From NCBI RefSeq assembly GCF_944324615.1, contig NZ_CALUWY010000027.1, positions 1-34,432 on the forward strand: DNA of 34,432 nucleotides. Reading direction: 5' to 3'. The notes beneath the pieces are model-generated. The model had not been told where the DNA came from. It ran no database searches and saw only the letters and a list, made by a program, of their open reading frames with translations. How positions within the stretch are numbered: the first letter of the stretch is position 1; every line of letters begins with the position of its first letter. This document shows, one piece after another, positions 7,893 through 17,343 of the stretch. Source of the stretch: an uncultured Mailhella sp. GTDB taxonomy: Bacteria > Desulfobacterota > Desulfovibrionia > Desulfovibrionales > Desulfovibrionaceae. A program made the translations under genes and the position numbers.

Positions 7893-9617
7893 ATGATTCC
7901 CCGTTTCCGCCTCGCGCTGCTTCTGGCCCTGTGCTTCGCTCTTCTTTCCTCAGGATGTACGCTGCTGGAAAAGCAGCGCCTGCCCTACCATCCGCAGGAT
8001 GAATCCACGCTCTGGGTGAACAGCATTGCAGGGCTGAGCGGCATGGAGCAGGGACTCCGCGCCGAAGCCGTACTCAAGAATCCCGCCTCCTCCCCGGCCC
8101 TCAGGGCACGCGCCCTGTCCATAGCCGCAAGCCGTCCGGGCAGGCAGGGCTTTGCCGCCCGCAAGGAACTCGCCTCCCTGTACGCCTCCGCCGGCGCAGA
8201 ACAGCGCTCCACATGGGAAACCCTGTACTGGACGGACCTCGACGGCATGGACAGTGATTCGCTGAAGGCGCTGGCCTCCAAGGTCTCTTCCGAACAGGAA
8301 ACGCGCTTCCCCTGGAATCTCGTCATGCTCAAGGCCGCACGGCGCAACCTCCTGCCCGAAAGCGCCGCCGTCATCGCCCGGCTCTCCAACCCCATGCTCT
8401 ACGCCGCGCCCTCCATGCTCGGCATAGCTCCCCTGCCTCCGGGCCAGAGCACCATTTCCGTGGCCCTCGTGGTGCCGCAGACCGGTTCCGCCTCCGCCCT
8501 CGGCAAGCAGGTGGCCGCAGGCGCCCTTGCCGCCGCCGATTCCCTGCGCTTTGCCGGCAAGACCGTGGACGTGCGCATCATCGACTCCGGCCAGACGGGC
8601 TGGCAGCAGGCCGTGCAGGCCCTGCCTGCGCAGTTCACCGTTGTGGGCGGGCCGCTTCTGCCCGGCCGCTACAAGGCCCTCAAGGCCGCGGCCGCAGGCC
8701 GTGCCGTGTTCTCCTTCACCGCTTCGCTTCCTGCCGGAGAAGAAGGCGTCCATGCCTGGCGCTTCTTCGCCAGTCAGGATGACCAGATCGACGCCCTGCT
8801 CAACGGGGCCGAAGAGCTCGGCATTTCCTCCTTCGGCATCTTCAGCCCCGGCGATTCCTACTCCAGGCGCATGAGCGGCCTGTTCATGCAGAAGGCCACC
8901 GCGCGCGGCTGCACCGTGACCAGCGGCAGCTACACCGCAGGCAAGATGAACGCCTGGACCAGGGAAGCCGGAACCTTCGTCAAGACGCAGGTGGGCGCGC
9001 AGCGCGGCAGCATTCCCGTGGCCACGGCCGACTTCAAGGCCATATTCCTGCCCGACAGCTGGAAGAACATGGACATGCTCGTTTCCAGCCTGCACTACAA
9101 CGGCGCGCAGGACAGGCTCATGATGGGTACCTCCCTCTGGGAACAGAACCTCGGGCACAACAGCCACAGCAATACCGCCACCTTTGCCCTCACCATCTTC
9201 CCGGGCGTGTGGGATGACCACTCCTCCACCCCCGGAGCGACGGCCTTCAAGAGCGCCATGGCCGCCCGGGGCGCCAGAGCCGACGACTGGTCCTCCCTGG
9301 GCTTCGACTTCGTGTCCATGGCCGCCGACCTGAACCTTCAGCCCGGCTGGTCGGCCCAGAGCGTGAACCACGCCCTTGCCGCAAGGCCGGATGTGGACTG
9401 GGCGGGCGCTCCCATTTTCTGGGATGCCTCCGGCAAGGCCTCCCGCAAGCTCTTCCTGTTCCAGCCCGCCGCCACGGGACACGCCCCGGCCGACCTTCAG
9501 AAGCTGAAGGCAAGGCTGGAATCGGGCGATGTTTCCACCCCCGCCCCCGAAACCCCCGCCGCTCCCCAGCGGCCCGTGAGCTTCGAGCAGCTCGTCAATT
9601 CCCTCAGCAAGGATTAA
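7893..9617 (+). CDS. Lipoprotein with periplasmic-binding (LpoA-like) fold
   Basis: A 574-residue protein with a type II signal peptide: a positive start, a hydrophobic core, then LLSSGC with the lipidated cysteine at residue 22 (serine at -3 is less usual than leucine). The N-terminal third is helical and alanine-rich. From about residue 190 the ISVALVVPQTGSASALGKQ segment begins a type I periplasmic-binding domain like the branched-chain amino-acid receptors and the penicillin-binding-protein activator LpoA. The C-terminus is a proline-rich tail. An exported envelope protein that activates a peptidoglycan synthase, or a solute receptor, are both possible; no ABC permease is nearby, which slightly favours the former. 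AGGACA lies just upstream; an in-frame extension to 7731 would run through the terminator and was rejected. Confidence 0.75.
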   Translation: MIPRFRLALLLALCFALLSSGCTLLEKQRLPYHPQDESTLWVNSIAGLSGMEQGLRAEAVLKNPASSPALRARALSIAASRPGRQGFAARKELASLYASAGAEQRSTWETLYWTDLDGMDSDSLKALASKVSSEQETRFPWNLVMLKAARRNLLPESAAVIARLSNPMLYAAPSMLGIAPLPPGQSTISVALVVPQTGSASALGKQVAAGALAAADSLRFAGKTVDVRIIDSGQTGWQQAVQALPAQFTVVGGPLLPGRYKALKAAAAGRAVFSFTASLPAGEEGVHAWRFFASQDDQIDALLNGAEELGISSFGIFSPGDSYSRRMSGLFMQKATARGCTVTSGSYTAGKMNAWTREAGTFVKTQVGAQRGSIPVATADFKAIFLPDSWKNMDMLVSSLHYNGAQDRLMMGTSLWEQNLGHNSHSNTATFALTIFPGVWDDHSSTPGATAFKSAMAARGARADDWSSLGFDFVSMAADLNLQPGWSAQSVNHALAARPDVDWAGAPIFWDASGKASRKLFLFQPAATGHAPADLQKLKARLESGDVSTPAPETPAAPQRPVSFEQLVNSLSKD

Positions 9618-9624
9618 CCACCCC

Positions 9625-9918
9625 ATGTCACTCGACAAAAACGACTTTCTGCATCTGTGCCGCCTTTCCCGGCTGGCCCCGGACCCTTCCGTACAGGAAG
9701 AAATGGCGGCCCAGTGTTCCCGCATTCTCGCCTATATGGACAAGCTCGCCGAAGTGGACACCACCGGCGTGGAACCTCTGTATTCCCCGGTGATCCACGA
9801 AAGCGCCTTCCGTGACGATGTGGCCGTGCGCCGCGCCGACCGGGCCGACATCCTGGCCGGAGCCCCCGCCACCGACGGGGCCTTCTTCATTGTTCCCCGT
9901 ATTGTGGAGGGAAAGTAA
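9625..9918 (+). CDS. gatC: Asp/Glu-tRNA amidotransferase subunit C
   Basis: A 97-residue GatC: N-terminal helices with LCRLSRLAPD, an ILAYMDKLAEVDTTGVEPLY core and the FRDDVAVRRADRADILAGAP block typical of the family, ending in FFIVPRIVEGK. It stabilises the GatA-GatB complex, which converts mischarged Glu-tRNA(Gln) or Asp-tRNA(Asn) to the correct amide. It starts 7 bp after the lipoprotein stop, and its own stop abuts the gatA start. Confidence 0.94.
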   Translation: MSLDKNDFLHLCRLSRLAPDPSVQEEMAAQCSRILAYMDKLAEVDTTGVEPLYSPVIHESAFRDDVAVRRADRADILAGAPATDGAFFIVPRIVEGK

Positions 9919-11388
9919 ATGCCCGAACTTTTTGAACTCTCCCTCCTTGAAGCGCAGAAGCTCATCCGTCAGGGCGACCTTGACGCCGAAAGCCTCGTCG
10001 CCTCGTGCCTTGGGCGCATCAATGCCACGGAACCCGAAATCGGCGCCCTGCTCGCCCGCCGCGATGAAGAGGCCCTGGAACAGGCCCGCGCCATGGACAA
10101 GGCCCGCCCCGCCGACCTTTCCGACAAGCCCCTCTGGGGCATTCCCGTCACGGTGAAGGACGCCCTTACCCTGAAGGGCATGCCCACCACCGCCGCCTCG
10201 AAGATTCTCGAAGGCTTCATGCCCCCCTACGACGCCATGGTGGTGCAGAAGCTGAAGGACGCCGGCGCCATCATCCTTGCCAAGAACAACATGGATGAAT
10301 TCGCCATGGGCTCCACCACGGAACATTCCGCCTGGAAGAAAACCGCCAACCCCTGGGACGTTTCCCGCGTGCCCGGCGGCTCCAGCGGCGGTTCCGCCGC
10401 CAGTGTGGCCGCCTGCCAGTGCTTCGCCTCCCTGGGGTCCGACACGGGCGGTTCCATCCGTCAGCCCGCCTCCCTGTGCGGCTGCGTGGGCATCAAGCCC
10501 ACCTACGGCCGCGTTTCCCGCTACGGACTCCTGGCCTATGCCTCCTCCTTCGATCAGGTGGGGCCCCTCGCCCGTACCGTGGAGGATACGGCCCTCATGC
10601 TTCAGGTCATTGCCGGGCATGACGAACGCGACAGCACAAGCTCCCCCGTGGCCGTGCCCGACTACGCCGCCGCCATGACCGCACAAAGCGATCTTTCCGG
10701 CCTCACCCTCGGCCTGCCCCGCGAGTTCTTCGGGCACGAAGGCCTGGACAAGGGCGTGGCCGACGCCTGCGAAAAGGCCGTGGAAGCGGCCCGCTCCCTG
10801 GGCGCCAAGGTGGTGGAAGTCTCCCTGCCCCATACCGAATACGCCATAGCCAGCTACTATATCCTCGCCGCCGCCGAAGCGAGTTCCAACCTCGCCCGCT
10901 ACGACGGCGTGCGCTACGGCCACCGTACCGCCTCCCCCAGGAACCTTGAGGACATGTACACCAGCTCCCGTACCGAAGGCTTCGGGCCGGAAGTGCAGCG
11001 CCGTATCCTGCTCGGCTCCTATGTGCTCTCCGCCGGCTACTACGACGCCTACTACCGCAAGGCCGCCCAGGTGCGCCGCCTCATCCGGCAGGACTACCTC
11101 GACGCGCTGGAAAAGTGCGACATGCTCCTCGCCCCCGTCTCCCCCGTGCCCGCATGGCAGATGGGCCACATGTCCGAAGACCCGCTCCAGATGTACTTCA
11201 TGGATATCTTCACCCTTTCCCTCAACCTCGCAGGCCTGCCCGGACTCTCCATCCCCGTGGGCATGAGCGAAGGCCTCCCCGTGGGTATGCAGCTCATGGG
11301 CCGCGCCTTCGACGAAGGCCGCCTCTTCCTCGCCGGTGATAAGCTCACCCGCGCCCTCGGTACCCATAACCTCCGCGCTCCCCTGTAA
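9919..11388 (+). CDS. gatA: Asp/Glu-tRNA amidotransferase subunit A
   Basis: The glutaminase subunit that feeds ammonia to GatB. The 489-residue protein carries the amidase signature: VKDALTLKG (catalytic Lys), [14 protein letters not shown], and [13 protein letters not shown] (cis-Ser and nucleophile Ser). The family motif [20 protein letters not shown] follows. The ATG directly follows the gatC stop, giving tight coupling. No gatB follows; the next region is non-coding, so gatB must be elsewhere. Confidence 0.96.
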   Translation: MPELFELSLLEAQKLIRQGDLDAESLVASCLGRINATEPEIGALLARRDEEALEQARAMDKARPADLSDKPLWGIPVTVKDALTLKGMPTTAASKILEGFMPPYDAMVVQKLKDAGAIILAKNNMDEFAMGSTTEHSAWKKTANPWDVSRVPGGSSGGSAASVAACQCFASLGSDTGGSIRQPASLCGCVGIKPTYGRVSRYGLLAYASSFDQVGPLARTVEDTALMLQVIAGHDERDSTSSPVAVPDYAAAMTAQSDLSGLTLGLPREFFGHEGLDKGVADACEKAVEAARSLGAKVVEVSLPHTEYAIASYYILAAAEASSNLARYDGVRYGHRTASPRNLEDMYTSSRTEGFGPEVQRRILLGSYVLSAGYYDAYYRKAAQVRRLIRQDYLDALEKCDMLLAPVSPVPAWQMGHMSEDPLQMYFMDIFTLSLNLAGLPGLSIPVGMSEGLPVGMQLMGRAFDEGRLFLAGDKLTRALGTHNLRAPL

Positions 11389-11423
11389 GGGCAGGAAAGG
11401 CAGAAAACGCAGAAAAGACATCC

Positions 11424-11472
11424 GGGGGGAATGATTCCCCGATGAATCGGGACAAGCCCCCCGGGCCCCCTC
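11424..11472. repeat. Dispersed intergenic palindromic element, copy A
   Basis: GGGGGGAATGATTCCCC (11424-11440) followed after a short insert by CCCCCCGGGCCCCCTCA (about 11457-11473). The same elements, joined without the insert, occur in inverted orientation at 25288-25325. A degenerate version (CCGGGGCGTTTCCCCCGGGCC) is at about 11595-11615. No coding potential. It looks like a REP-type element. Confidence 0.5.
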
Positions 11473-11550
11473 ATTTCCGCCTTCCGGCTCCGCCGGAGGC
11501 GGCATGACGGTACCGGAAACAGGCTCCGCTTCGTGCGGGGCCTGTTTTTT
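11461..11550 (+). repeat. 90-bp direct repeat, copy 1 (with terminator)
   Basis: CCGGGCCCCCTCATTTCCGC through the TTTTTT at 11550 recurs almost identically at 11609-11698. The differences are GGAGG against CAAGG in the middle and one T/C change. Each copy ends in a full hairpin terminator. The copies are 148 bp apart. Confidence 0.9.
11518..11550 (+). terminator. Rho-independent terminator 1 after gatA
   Basis: AACAGGCTCCGC pairs with GCGGGGCCTGTT (12 bp with one G-T pair, loop TTCGT), followed by a run of T. It lies about 130 bp after the gatA stop. Confidence 0.85.
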
Positions 11551-11608
11551 ATCCCTGCGCCATACATGCCGCGGGAAGAAGGCAGAAAAGGCATCCGGGG
11601 CGTTTCCC

Positions 11609-11698
11609 CCGGGCCCCCTCATTTCCGCCTTCCGGCTCCGCCCAAGGCGGCATGACGGCACCGGAAACAGGCTCCGCTTCGTGCGGGGCCTGTTTTTT
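11609..11698 (+). repeat. 90-bp direct repeat, copy 2 (with terminator)
   Basis: Second copy of the 11461-11550 block. It begins CCGGGCCCCCTCATTTCCGC and ends in the same terminator hairpin and T tract. This suggests local duplication of a terminator-bearing intergenic element. Confidence 0.9.
11666..11698 (+). terminator. Rho-independent terminator 2, duplicate
   Basis: The same 12-bp stem, TTCGT loop and T tract as terminator 1. After it, 11699-11889 holds no gene; TTGACA at 11845 is a good -35 box but has only a poor -10 (TGAAAA at 11868). Confidence 0.85.
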
Positions 11699-11889
11699 GG
11701 GGAAAAAGCATCCGGGCCGCCCCTGCCGCCGCGCAGGCAACGTCGAAGGGGCGGAAAGCAGGAGATGGAAAAATACTCCCCCATGCAGGCCCTGTTTTTT
11801 CTTCCTGCTCCAGAAGGGCCGCGGGAGGGTGTGCGCGATACCTCTTGACAGTACAGGGGAATTTCCATGAAAACGCTCTTGTATCTTTC

Positions 11890-11911
11890 AAGGGCGGAAG
11901 GTTCCGCCCTT
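11890..11911 (+). other. Perfect 9-bp hairpin in the aminotransferase leader
   Basis: AAGGGCGGA, loop AGGT, TCCGCCCTT. It lies 70 bp before the aminotransferase start, with no T tract after it, so a leader regulatory structure or protein site is as likely as termination. No known riboswitch was recognised. Confidence 0.4.
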
Positions 11912-11981
11912 CCGGTGGGGAAGGCAACCATGCGCGGAAAAGCGACTTCTCCAGCCGCAACCACGCTTCCCGCGCCATGCC

Positions 11982-13091
11982 ATGAACAGCTTCAAGCCTT
12001 ATGCGGCCATGCCTTTCTATCCCGGCCCTGTTTCCATTCATCCCCGTGTTGCCCAGGCTCTTTCCCGCGACTATGCGCCCCCGCGCATGGGCACGGAATA
12101 TCTTGAGCTTTACAAGTCGGTGCGTCGTCGCCTGCAGAAGGTGCTCGGCACGCGGGAAGACGTGCTCATGGGCACGGGCGAAGGGATGCTCGTGCTCTGG
12201 GGCGCGCTGAAGAGTCTGCTGAAGGAAGGCGACACCGTGCTTTCGGTGGGTACGGGCGTATTCGGCGACGGCTTTGCCGACATGGCCAGGGCCCTGGGCT
12301 GCAAGGCGGTGCTCATTTCGGAACCGTACGACCGCACCATATCCTCTTCCACGCTGGAAAGGGTGAAGGATGCCATACGCGAACATCACCCCGTGCTCAT
12401 GACGGCCGTGCACTGTGAAACGCCCTCCGGCACGCTGAACCCCCTTGAGGAACTCGGCGCGCTGAAAAAGGATATGGGCGTGCCCTTTTTCGTGGTGGAT
12501 GCCGTGGCCAGTGCGGGCGGCGCGCCCGTGCACGCCGATGCCTGGCACGCCGACTGCGTGCTCGGCGGTTCGCAGAAATGCCTTTCCTGCCCGCCGGACA
12601 TGAGCTTCATGAGCGTGAGCGCCGCCGCGTGGGAACGTGTGCGCGAGGTGAACTACACCGGTTACGATGCGGTGAAGCCCTTCGATCAGGCCATAGAAGA
12701 CCCCATGCGCTTCCCCTACACCCCCAACTGGTGGGGCGTGGCCGCGCTGGACGCCTCCCTGTCCGCTCTGGAGGAAGAAGGGCTGGAAAACGTCTTTGCC
12801 CGTCATGAACAGGTGGCCCGCGCCTGCCGCGAAGGCGTGCAGGCTCTGGGACTTTCCCTGTGGCCTGCGGAAGGCGCCGTGTCCTCGCCCACGGTGACGG
12901 CCGTGCGCATGCCCGAAGGCCGCGAATGGCCCGAGTGGCGCGCCGCCCTTGCCGAAAGAGGCCTCTATGTGGGCGGCAGCCTCGGCCCTCTGGCGGGCAG
13001 GGTGTTCCGCATGGGCCACATGGGCACGCAGGCGAACATGCAGGCTCTGGAACAGGCCCTTGCCGTGATGAAGGACGTTCTCGCCCGCTGA
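11982..13091 (+). CDS. PLP-dependent class V aminotransferase (alanine/serine-glyoxylate type)
   Basis: A 369-residue fold-type I aminotransferase of the group that includes alanine-glyoxylate and serine-glyoxylate aminotransferases and related enzymes. Family marks are the PGPVSIHP start, GTGEGMLVLWGAL, AVHCETPSGTLNP, FVVDAVASAGG (Asp contacting the PLP ring nitrogen) and GGSQKCLSCPP, whose lysine forms the Schiff base. RMGHMGTQAN near the end is also typical. The amino donor cannot be fixed from sequence. Only a poor ribosome site lies before the ATG at 11982. The malic enzyme gene follows 71 bp later, a pairing that would fit amino-acid to pyruvate/malate interconversion (inference). Confidence 0.85.
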   Translation: MNSFKPYAAMPFYPGPVSIHPRVAQALSRDYAPPRMGTEYLELYKSVRRRLQKVLGTREDVLMGTGEGMLVLWGALKSLLKEGDTVLSVGTGVFGDGFADMARALGCKAVLISEPYDRTISSSTLERVKDAIREHHPVLMTAVHCETPSGTLNPLEELGALKKDMGVPFFVVDAVASAGGAPVHADAWHADCVLGGSQKCLSCPPDMSFMSVSAAAWERVREVNYTGYDAVKPFDQAIEDPMRFPYTPNWWGVAALDASLSALEEEGLENVFARHEQVARACREGVQALGLSLWPAEGAVSSPTVTAVRMPEGREWPEWRAALAERGLYVGGSLGPLAGRVFRMGHMGTQANMQALEQALAVMKDVLAR

Positions 13092-13162
13092 ATCTCCCGG
13101 AACCTCAAAAAAAATAACGCAACACATCCCGCATCCTGCGGGGCAACATATAAGGATACGCC

Positions 13163-14506
<1,344 letters not shown>

Positions 14507-14515
14507 AAACACTCT

Positions 14516-14536
14516 CCGGGGGGAATCTCCCCCCGG
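14516..14536 (+). terminator. GC hairpin after the malic enzyme gene
   Basis: A perfect 8-bp stem CCGGGGGG/CCCCCCGG with loop AATCT, 10 bases after the stop. No T tract follows, so termination is uncertain. The sequence resembles the GGGGGGAATGATTCCCC part of the dispersed element at 11424. Confidence 0.4.
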
Positions 14537-14692
14537 TTCCGCCCGGCTCTGCCGGCAGACTTTTGCCTGTGTGCGGCCCTGCCGTGCACAGGGAAAAACG
14601 TATCCGCGCTGCCGAAACATCCCGCAGCCCCCTTCCGGCCGGAAATGCCCCTTCAGACAGACGCGCCGCACAGGCCGCACAGGAAACCCATC

Positions 14693-15136
14693 ATGGAACT
14701 CTGCCTCATCACCCGCGACAAAAAGCGCTTTCTGCCCCTGCTTCTGGAAGCGGACGAGCAGGAAAGCATGATCGACCGCTATCTGGAACGCGGAGAACTC
14801 TTCGTGCTCTTTCAGGAAGGGGAGGCGGCGGCCGTTGCCGTGGTCACCCGGGAGGCGGAAGGCGTGTATGAACTGAAAAACCTTGCCGTGGCGGAAAAAC
14901 TGCGGCGTAAAGGCCTCGGCAGGGGCATGGTGGAGGCGCTTCTTGCGCGCTGCAAGGGCCGCGGCGTCATGCTGGTGGGCACGGGCGATTCCCCCGCGAC
15001 CCTCGGCTTCTACAAGGCCTGCGGCTTTGAGTTCTCCCATGTGGAAAAGGATTTTTTCGTCATCAACTACGATCACCCCGTCATGGAGAACGGAAAAAGG
15101 CTCACGGACATGATCTATCTCAGAAAAACGCTGTGA
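14693..15136 (+). CDS. GNAT family N-acetyltransferase
   Basis: A 147-residue acetyltransferase. The acetyl-CoA binding motif is LAVAEKLRRKGLGRGMVEALL (Q/R-x-x-G-x-G/A type) near residues 65-85, followed by the LGFYKACGFEFSHVEKDFF block. It resembles small GNATs of the YjdJ type; the acceptor is unknown. The start at 14693 has AGGAAA upstream; a longer reading from 14645 lacks a good ribosome site. It is convergent with the RtcR-like regulator gene, with a bidirectional terminator between them. Confidence 0.85.
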   Translation: MELCLITRDKKRFLPLLLEADEQESMIDRYLERGELFVLFQEGEAAAVAVVTREAEGVYELKNLAVAEKLRRKGLGRGMVEALLARCKGRGVMLVGTGDSPATLGFYKACGFEFSHVEKDFFVINYDHPVMENGKRLTDMIYLRKTL

Positions 15137-15174
15137 AACGCCCTTTTTCCGCCCTGAACACGCCCGTTTTTCCC

Positions 15175-15202
15175 AAAAAAGCCCTTTCCGGAGGGCTTTT
15201 TT
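15175..15202. terminator. Bidirectional terminator between convergent genes
   Basis: AAAAAAGCCCT pairs with AGGGCTTTTTT (11 bp, loop of six). The A tract and T tract let it serve both the GNAT gene on plus and the RtcR-like gene on minus. Confidence 0.85.
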
Positions 15203-15339
15203 CATGCCGCCGCGCCTTCTCTGCCGCATCCATCCCCATGCCGCGCCGCTCCCTCCATGCCGAAGCGCAGGGAAAAAGCCGTATACGCCTCTGCCTGCGG
15301 CGCAGACACGGCTTTCTGGCAGACATGCGCAAAAAAAGC

Positions 15340-16959
15340 TCACTCTTCCAGCTTTTTCACGAGTTCCCAGGAAAGATTGAAGGAGCGCAGGTACTTGTTG
15401 AGGCGCGCCGTATCGTCGGAACTGCTTTTTCTGAGCCTTGAACTGGCAAAGAGCACCCTGCCCGCCTCGGAACGGCGCTCACAGGCCAGGCAGACTTCCA
15501 GCACCTTTTCCAGCTGCACCTTGTCGAACAGATCAAGTTCCCGGTCGATGAACGACGCGGCCCGCGCAATGAGGGGAAACTCTATGCCTTCCAGCGTTTC
15601 CGTCCTTTTGCGCCAGAGCGAGCGCAGGTAGGATATTTCCTTCTCCACCGTCTCCGTGGTGATGATGCCCTGAAAGGCGTAGGTGTGCATGCGCTCCATG
15701 CTGCTTGCCAGGGTGCGGAAATTCCCGGGCCACAGGGCCTCGGGCGAACGGGCAAAGGCAAGGTAGGCCTCGCGCGCCTCGGGCATGAAGTCCGCAAAAA
15801 TGCCGCGCCGCTCCGAAAGGCGCTTGAGCTCGTACTCGATGTTCGGCTCTATGTCTTCCGGCCTTTCCCGCAGGCTGGGAAGGCGGAAATACCAGAGGTT
15901 GATGCGGGCCAGAAGGTCCATACGGAAGCGCCCGGTGCGCGCGGCGGCGAAAAGATCGCTGTTGGTGGCCGTGATGAGCTGAAAATTGCTGAACACCGGC
16001 CTGTCGGAACCGAAGGGGAAAAAACTGCGCTCCTCAATGGCCTTCAGCAGCAGGGACTGTATGTCCCAGCTGAGTTCCCCCACCTCGTCCAGAAACAGAA
16101 TGCCCTCATGCGCCATGGCAAGCATGCCCTTCCTTTCGGAAGAAGCGCCGGTAAAGGCCCCGCGCACATGCCCGAACAGGGCCGAAAGCGCGGAATCCCC
16201 CCGGAAGGAGGCACAGTTCACTTCCACAAGCGGGCCGGATACGGTGCCCGCCTGGCGGCGTATCTCATAAATGCGGCGCGCCATCTGCGTCTTGCCCGTG
16301 CCCGTGGCCCCGGAAAGCAGAATGGGCGCGGTGGAATGACTCGCCACATGCTCTATGTCCCGCACCAGCTGATTGAACACCGGGTTCTTCGTATGAATGC
16401 CGCCGCGTATGATGTCCCGCTGCTCCAGCTTGCGCTGTTCCAGATCCCCTATCTTGGAAATCCAGTTGCCGATGGCGTTGTCGTATATCTGTATGGTGGA
16501 ATGAACCCGGCCGAACCTGTCCTTGGAACTGCGCAGCTGTATGATGCGGCAGCGTATGCGCTTCATGTTCACCAGCATCATGAGCATGAAGGAATGGGCA
16601 AACATGTTGCCCGGCCCGAAATGGATGTAATAGTCCTCCTCTTCGTCGCAAAAGGGAAAGGAACTGAAAAATTCATCAAAGAACAGGTAGTTTTCTGCAA
16701 AGGCCTGCGGCGAAAAGTCGCTTTTGGTGTCAATCACCACGGGAATGATTTCCGTATGGGGCGCCACCTCCTCCAGATCCCGGCGCAGAGGGTCCAGCCT
16801 GTCCTTCAGGGAAGGCGGAATGAAATAATAGAGCCGGTGCGTGAAAAACTTCTTCACCCGCACAAGCTCCACCAGCGGACGCCACAGCTTCCAGCGCGAG
16901 TCGGCATCGGAAATGTCGTGATCTATGGAAATGGTGCTGAACACCACGTTCTTCTTCAT
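15340..16959 (-). CDS. RtcR-family sigma-54-dependent transcriptional activator (CARF-like sensor)
   Basis: A 539-aa protein aligning by eye with E. coli RtcR along its whole length. The N-terminal sensor (1-180) has RWKLWRP at 22-28, RRDLEEVAPHTEI near 59-71, and a CARF-type ligand loop at 113-118. That loop reads HFGPGN where I recall HITTGT in E. coli. The AAA+ domain has Walker A GATGTGKT at 217-224, GAFTGA (sigma-54 contact) at 267-272, Walker B ILFLDE at 287-292, and the R-fingers segment RMDLLARINLW. The C-terminal 60 residues match the RtcR DNA-binding end. The start is ATG 16959, preceded by GAGGGGG; a TTG at 16962 is less likely. RtcR activates RNA-repair genes (rtcBA) in known cases, but none are here. 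It is divergent from a flavoprotein/TRAP set whose promoter is sigma-54 type. Confidence 0.92.
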   Translation of the reverse strand: MKKNVVFSTISIDHDISDADSRWKLWRPLVELVRVKKFFTHRLYYFIPPSLKDRLDPLRRDLEEVAPHTEIIPVVIDTKSDFSPQAFAENYLFFDEFFSSFPFCDEEEDYYIHFGPGNMFAHSFMLMMLVNMKRIRCRIIQLRSSKDRFGRVHSTIQIYDNAIGNWISKIGDLEQRKLEQRDIIRGGIHTKNPVFNQLVRDIEHVASHSTAPILLSGATGTGKTQMARRIYEIRRQAGTVSGPLVEVNCASFRGDSALSALFGHVRGAFTGASSERKGMLAMAHEGILFLDEVGELSWDIQSLLLKAIEERSFFPFGSDRPVFSNFQLITATNSDLFAAARTGRFRMDLLARINLWYFRLPSLRERPEDIEPNIEYELKRLSERRGIFADFMPEAREAYLAFARSPEALWPGNFRTLASSMERMHTYAFQGIITTETVEKEISYLRSLWRKRTETLEGIEFPLIARAASFIDRELDLFDKVQLEKVLEVCLACERRSEAGRVLFASSRLRKSSSDDTARLNKYLRSFNLSWELVKKLEE

Positions 16960-17170
16960 CAATCCCCCTCAAAAAAGAACAGGACTTTTCCCGGAAAAAA
17001 CGCCCCTTCCGCTGCAAAAACGCACACCCGGACAGCGGCGCCCCGGACGGCCGGAACGCTCCGCGCCCCTGCCCCCCATGCCTTTCTGCCGCCTCAGGGC
17101 ATGTTCCCCCCTGCACAAGAAGGCCCGGACCGGGCCATGACATGACCTTCACATTTACTTAACATATGGC

Positions 17171-17199
17171 ATAATATCAGAATATTATCTGATTATCAA
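17171..17199 (-). promoter_or_regulatory. Sigma-70-type promoter for the RtcR-like regulator
   Basis: On the minus strand TTGATA (17199-17194) and TATTAT (17176-17171) are separated by exactly 17 bp, five of six matches in each box. The transcript would have a leader of about 200 bases before the ATG at 16959. The whole spacer is the inverted repeat ATCAGA-N6-TCTGAT, so a protein bound there should block polymerase. Confidence 0.55.
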
Positions 17200-17215
17200 A
17201 CAATACTCTGATTAT
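17176..17215. promoter_or_regulatory. Candidate activator binding sites (UAS) in the divergent region
   Basis: ATCAGA-N6-TCTGAT is perfect at 17176-17193, and TCTGATTAT recurs at 17188-17196 and 17207-17215, 19 bp apart. The sites lie about 90-130 bp upstream of the predicted sigma-54 start (about 17307), the usual distance for enhancer sites. A second inverted repeat, TGCTC-N9-GAGCA, is at 17217-17235. The region is AT-rich and so bendable. Binding by the RtcR-like protein is inference. Confidence 0.5.
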
Positions 17216-17281
17216 TTGCTCTTTCATATTGAGCATATTCCATAATACACTGTTTTTCTTAAAAATTATTTTCTCTCAAGA

Positions 17282-17297
17282 TGGCACGCTTCTTGCT
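17282..17297 (+). promoter_or_regulatory. Sigma-54 (-24/-12) promoter of the flavoprotein-TRAP genes
   Basis: TGGCACGCTTCTTGCT matches the consensus TGGCAC-N5-TTGCA/T with invariant GG at 17283-17284 and GC at 17294-17295, 10 bp apart. The predicted start is near 17307, giving a leader of about 37 bases with AAGGAG at 17333 before the ATG at 17344. The sigma-54 activator gene is directly divergent. Confidence 0.9.
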
Positions 17298-17343
17298 CCT
17301 TTTCAGACATGCCATTACGCATCTCTGTCACCAAGGAGCATAT

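Noticed and set aside
9628..11964. A 778-residue minus-strand frame
   Set aside because: Antisense of gatC/gatA; low-complexity Gly/His-rich translation typical of GC-rich shadows.
15685..17145. A 486-residue plus-strand frame over the RtcR-like gene
   Set aside because: Shadow of the minus-strand regulator, with no recognisable domain.
17194..17206. IHF site in the divergent region
   Set aside because: TATCAA-N4-TAC has the first half of the consensus but mismatches in the TTR part.
17281..17343. Earlier in-frame ATG for the flavoprotein
   Set aside because: It lies on the sigma-54 promoter, upstream of the predicted transcript start; the AAGGAG at 17333 supports 17344.
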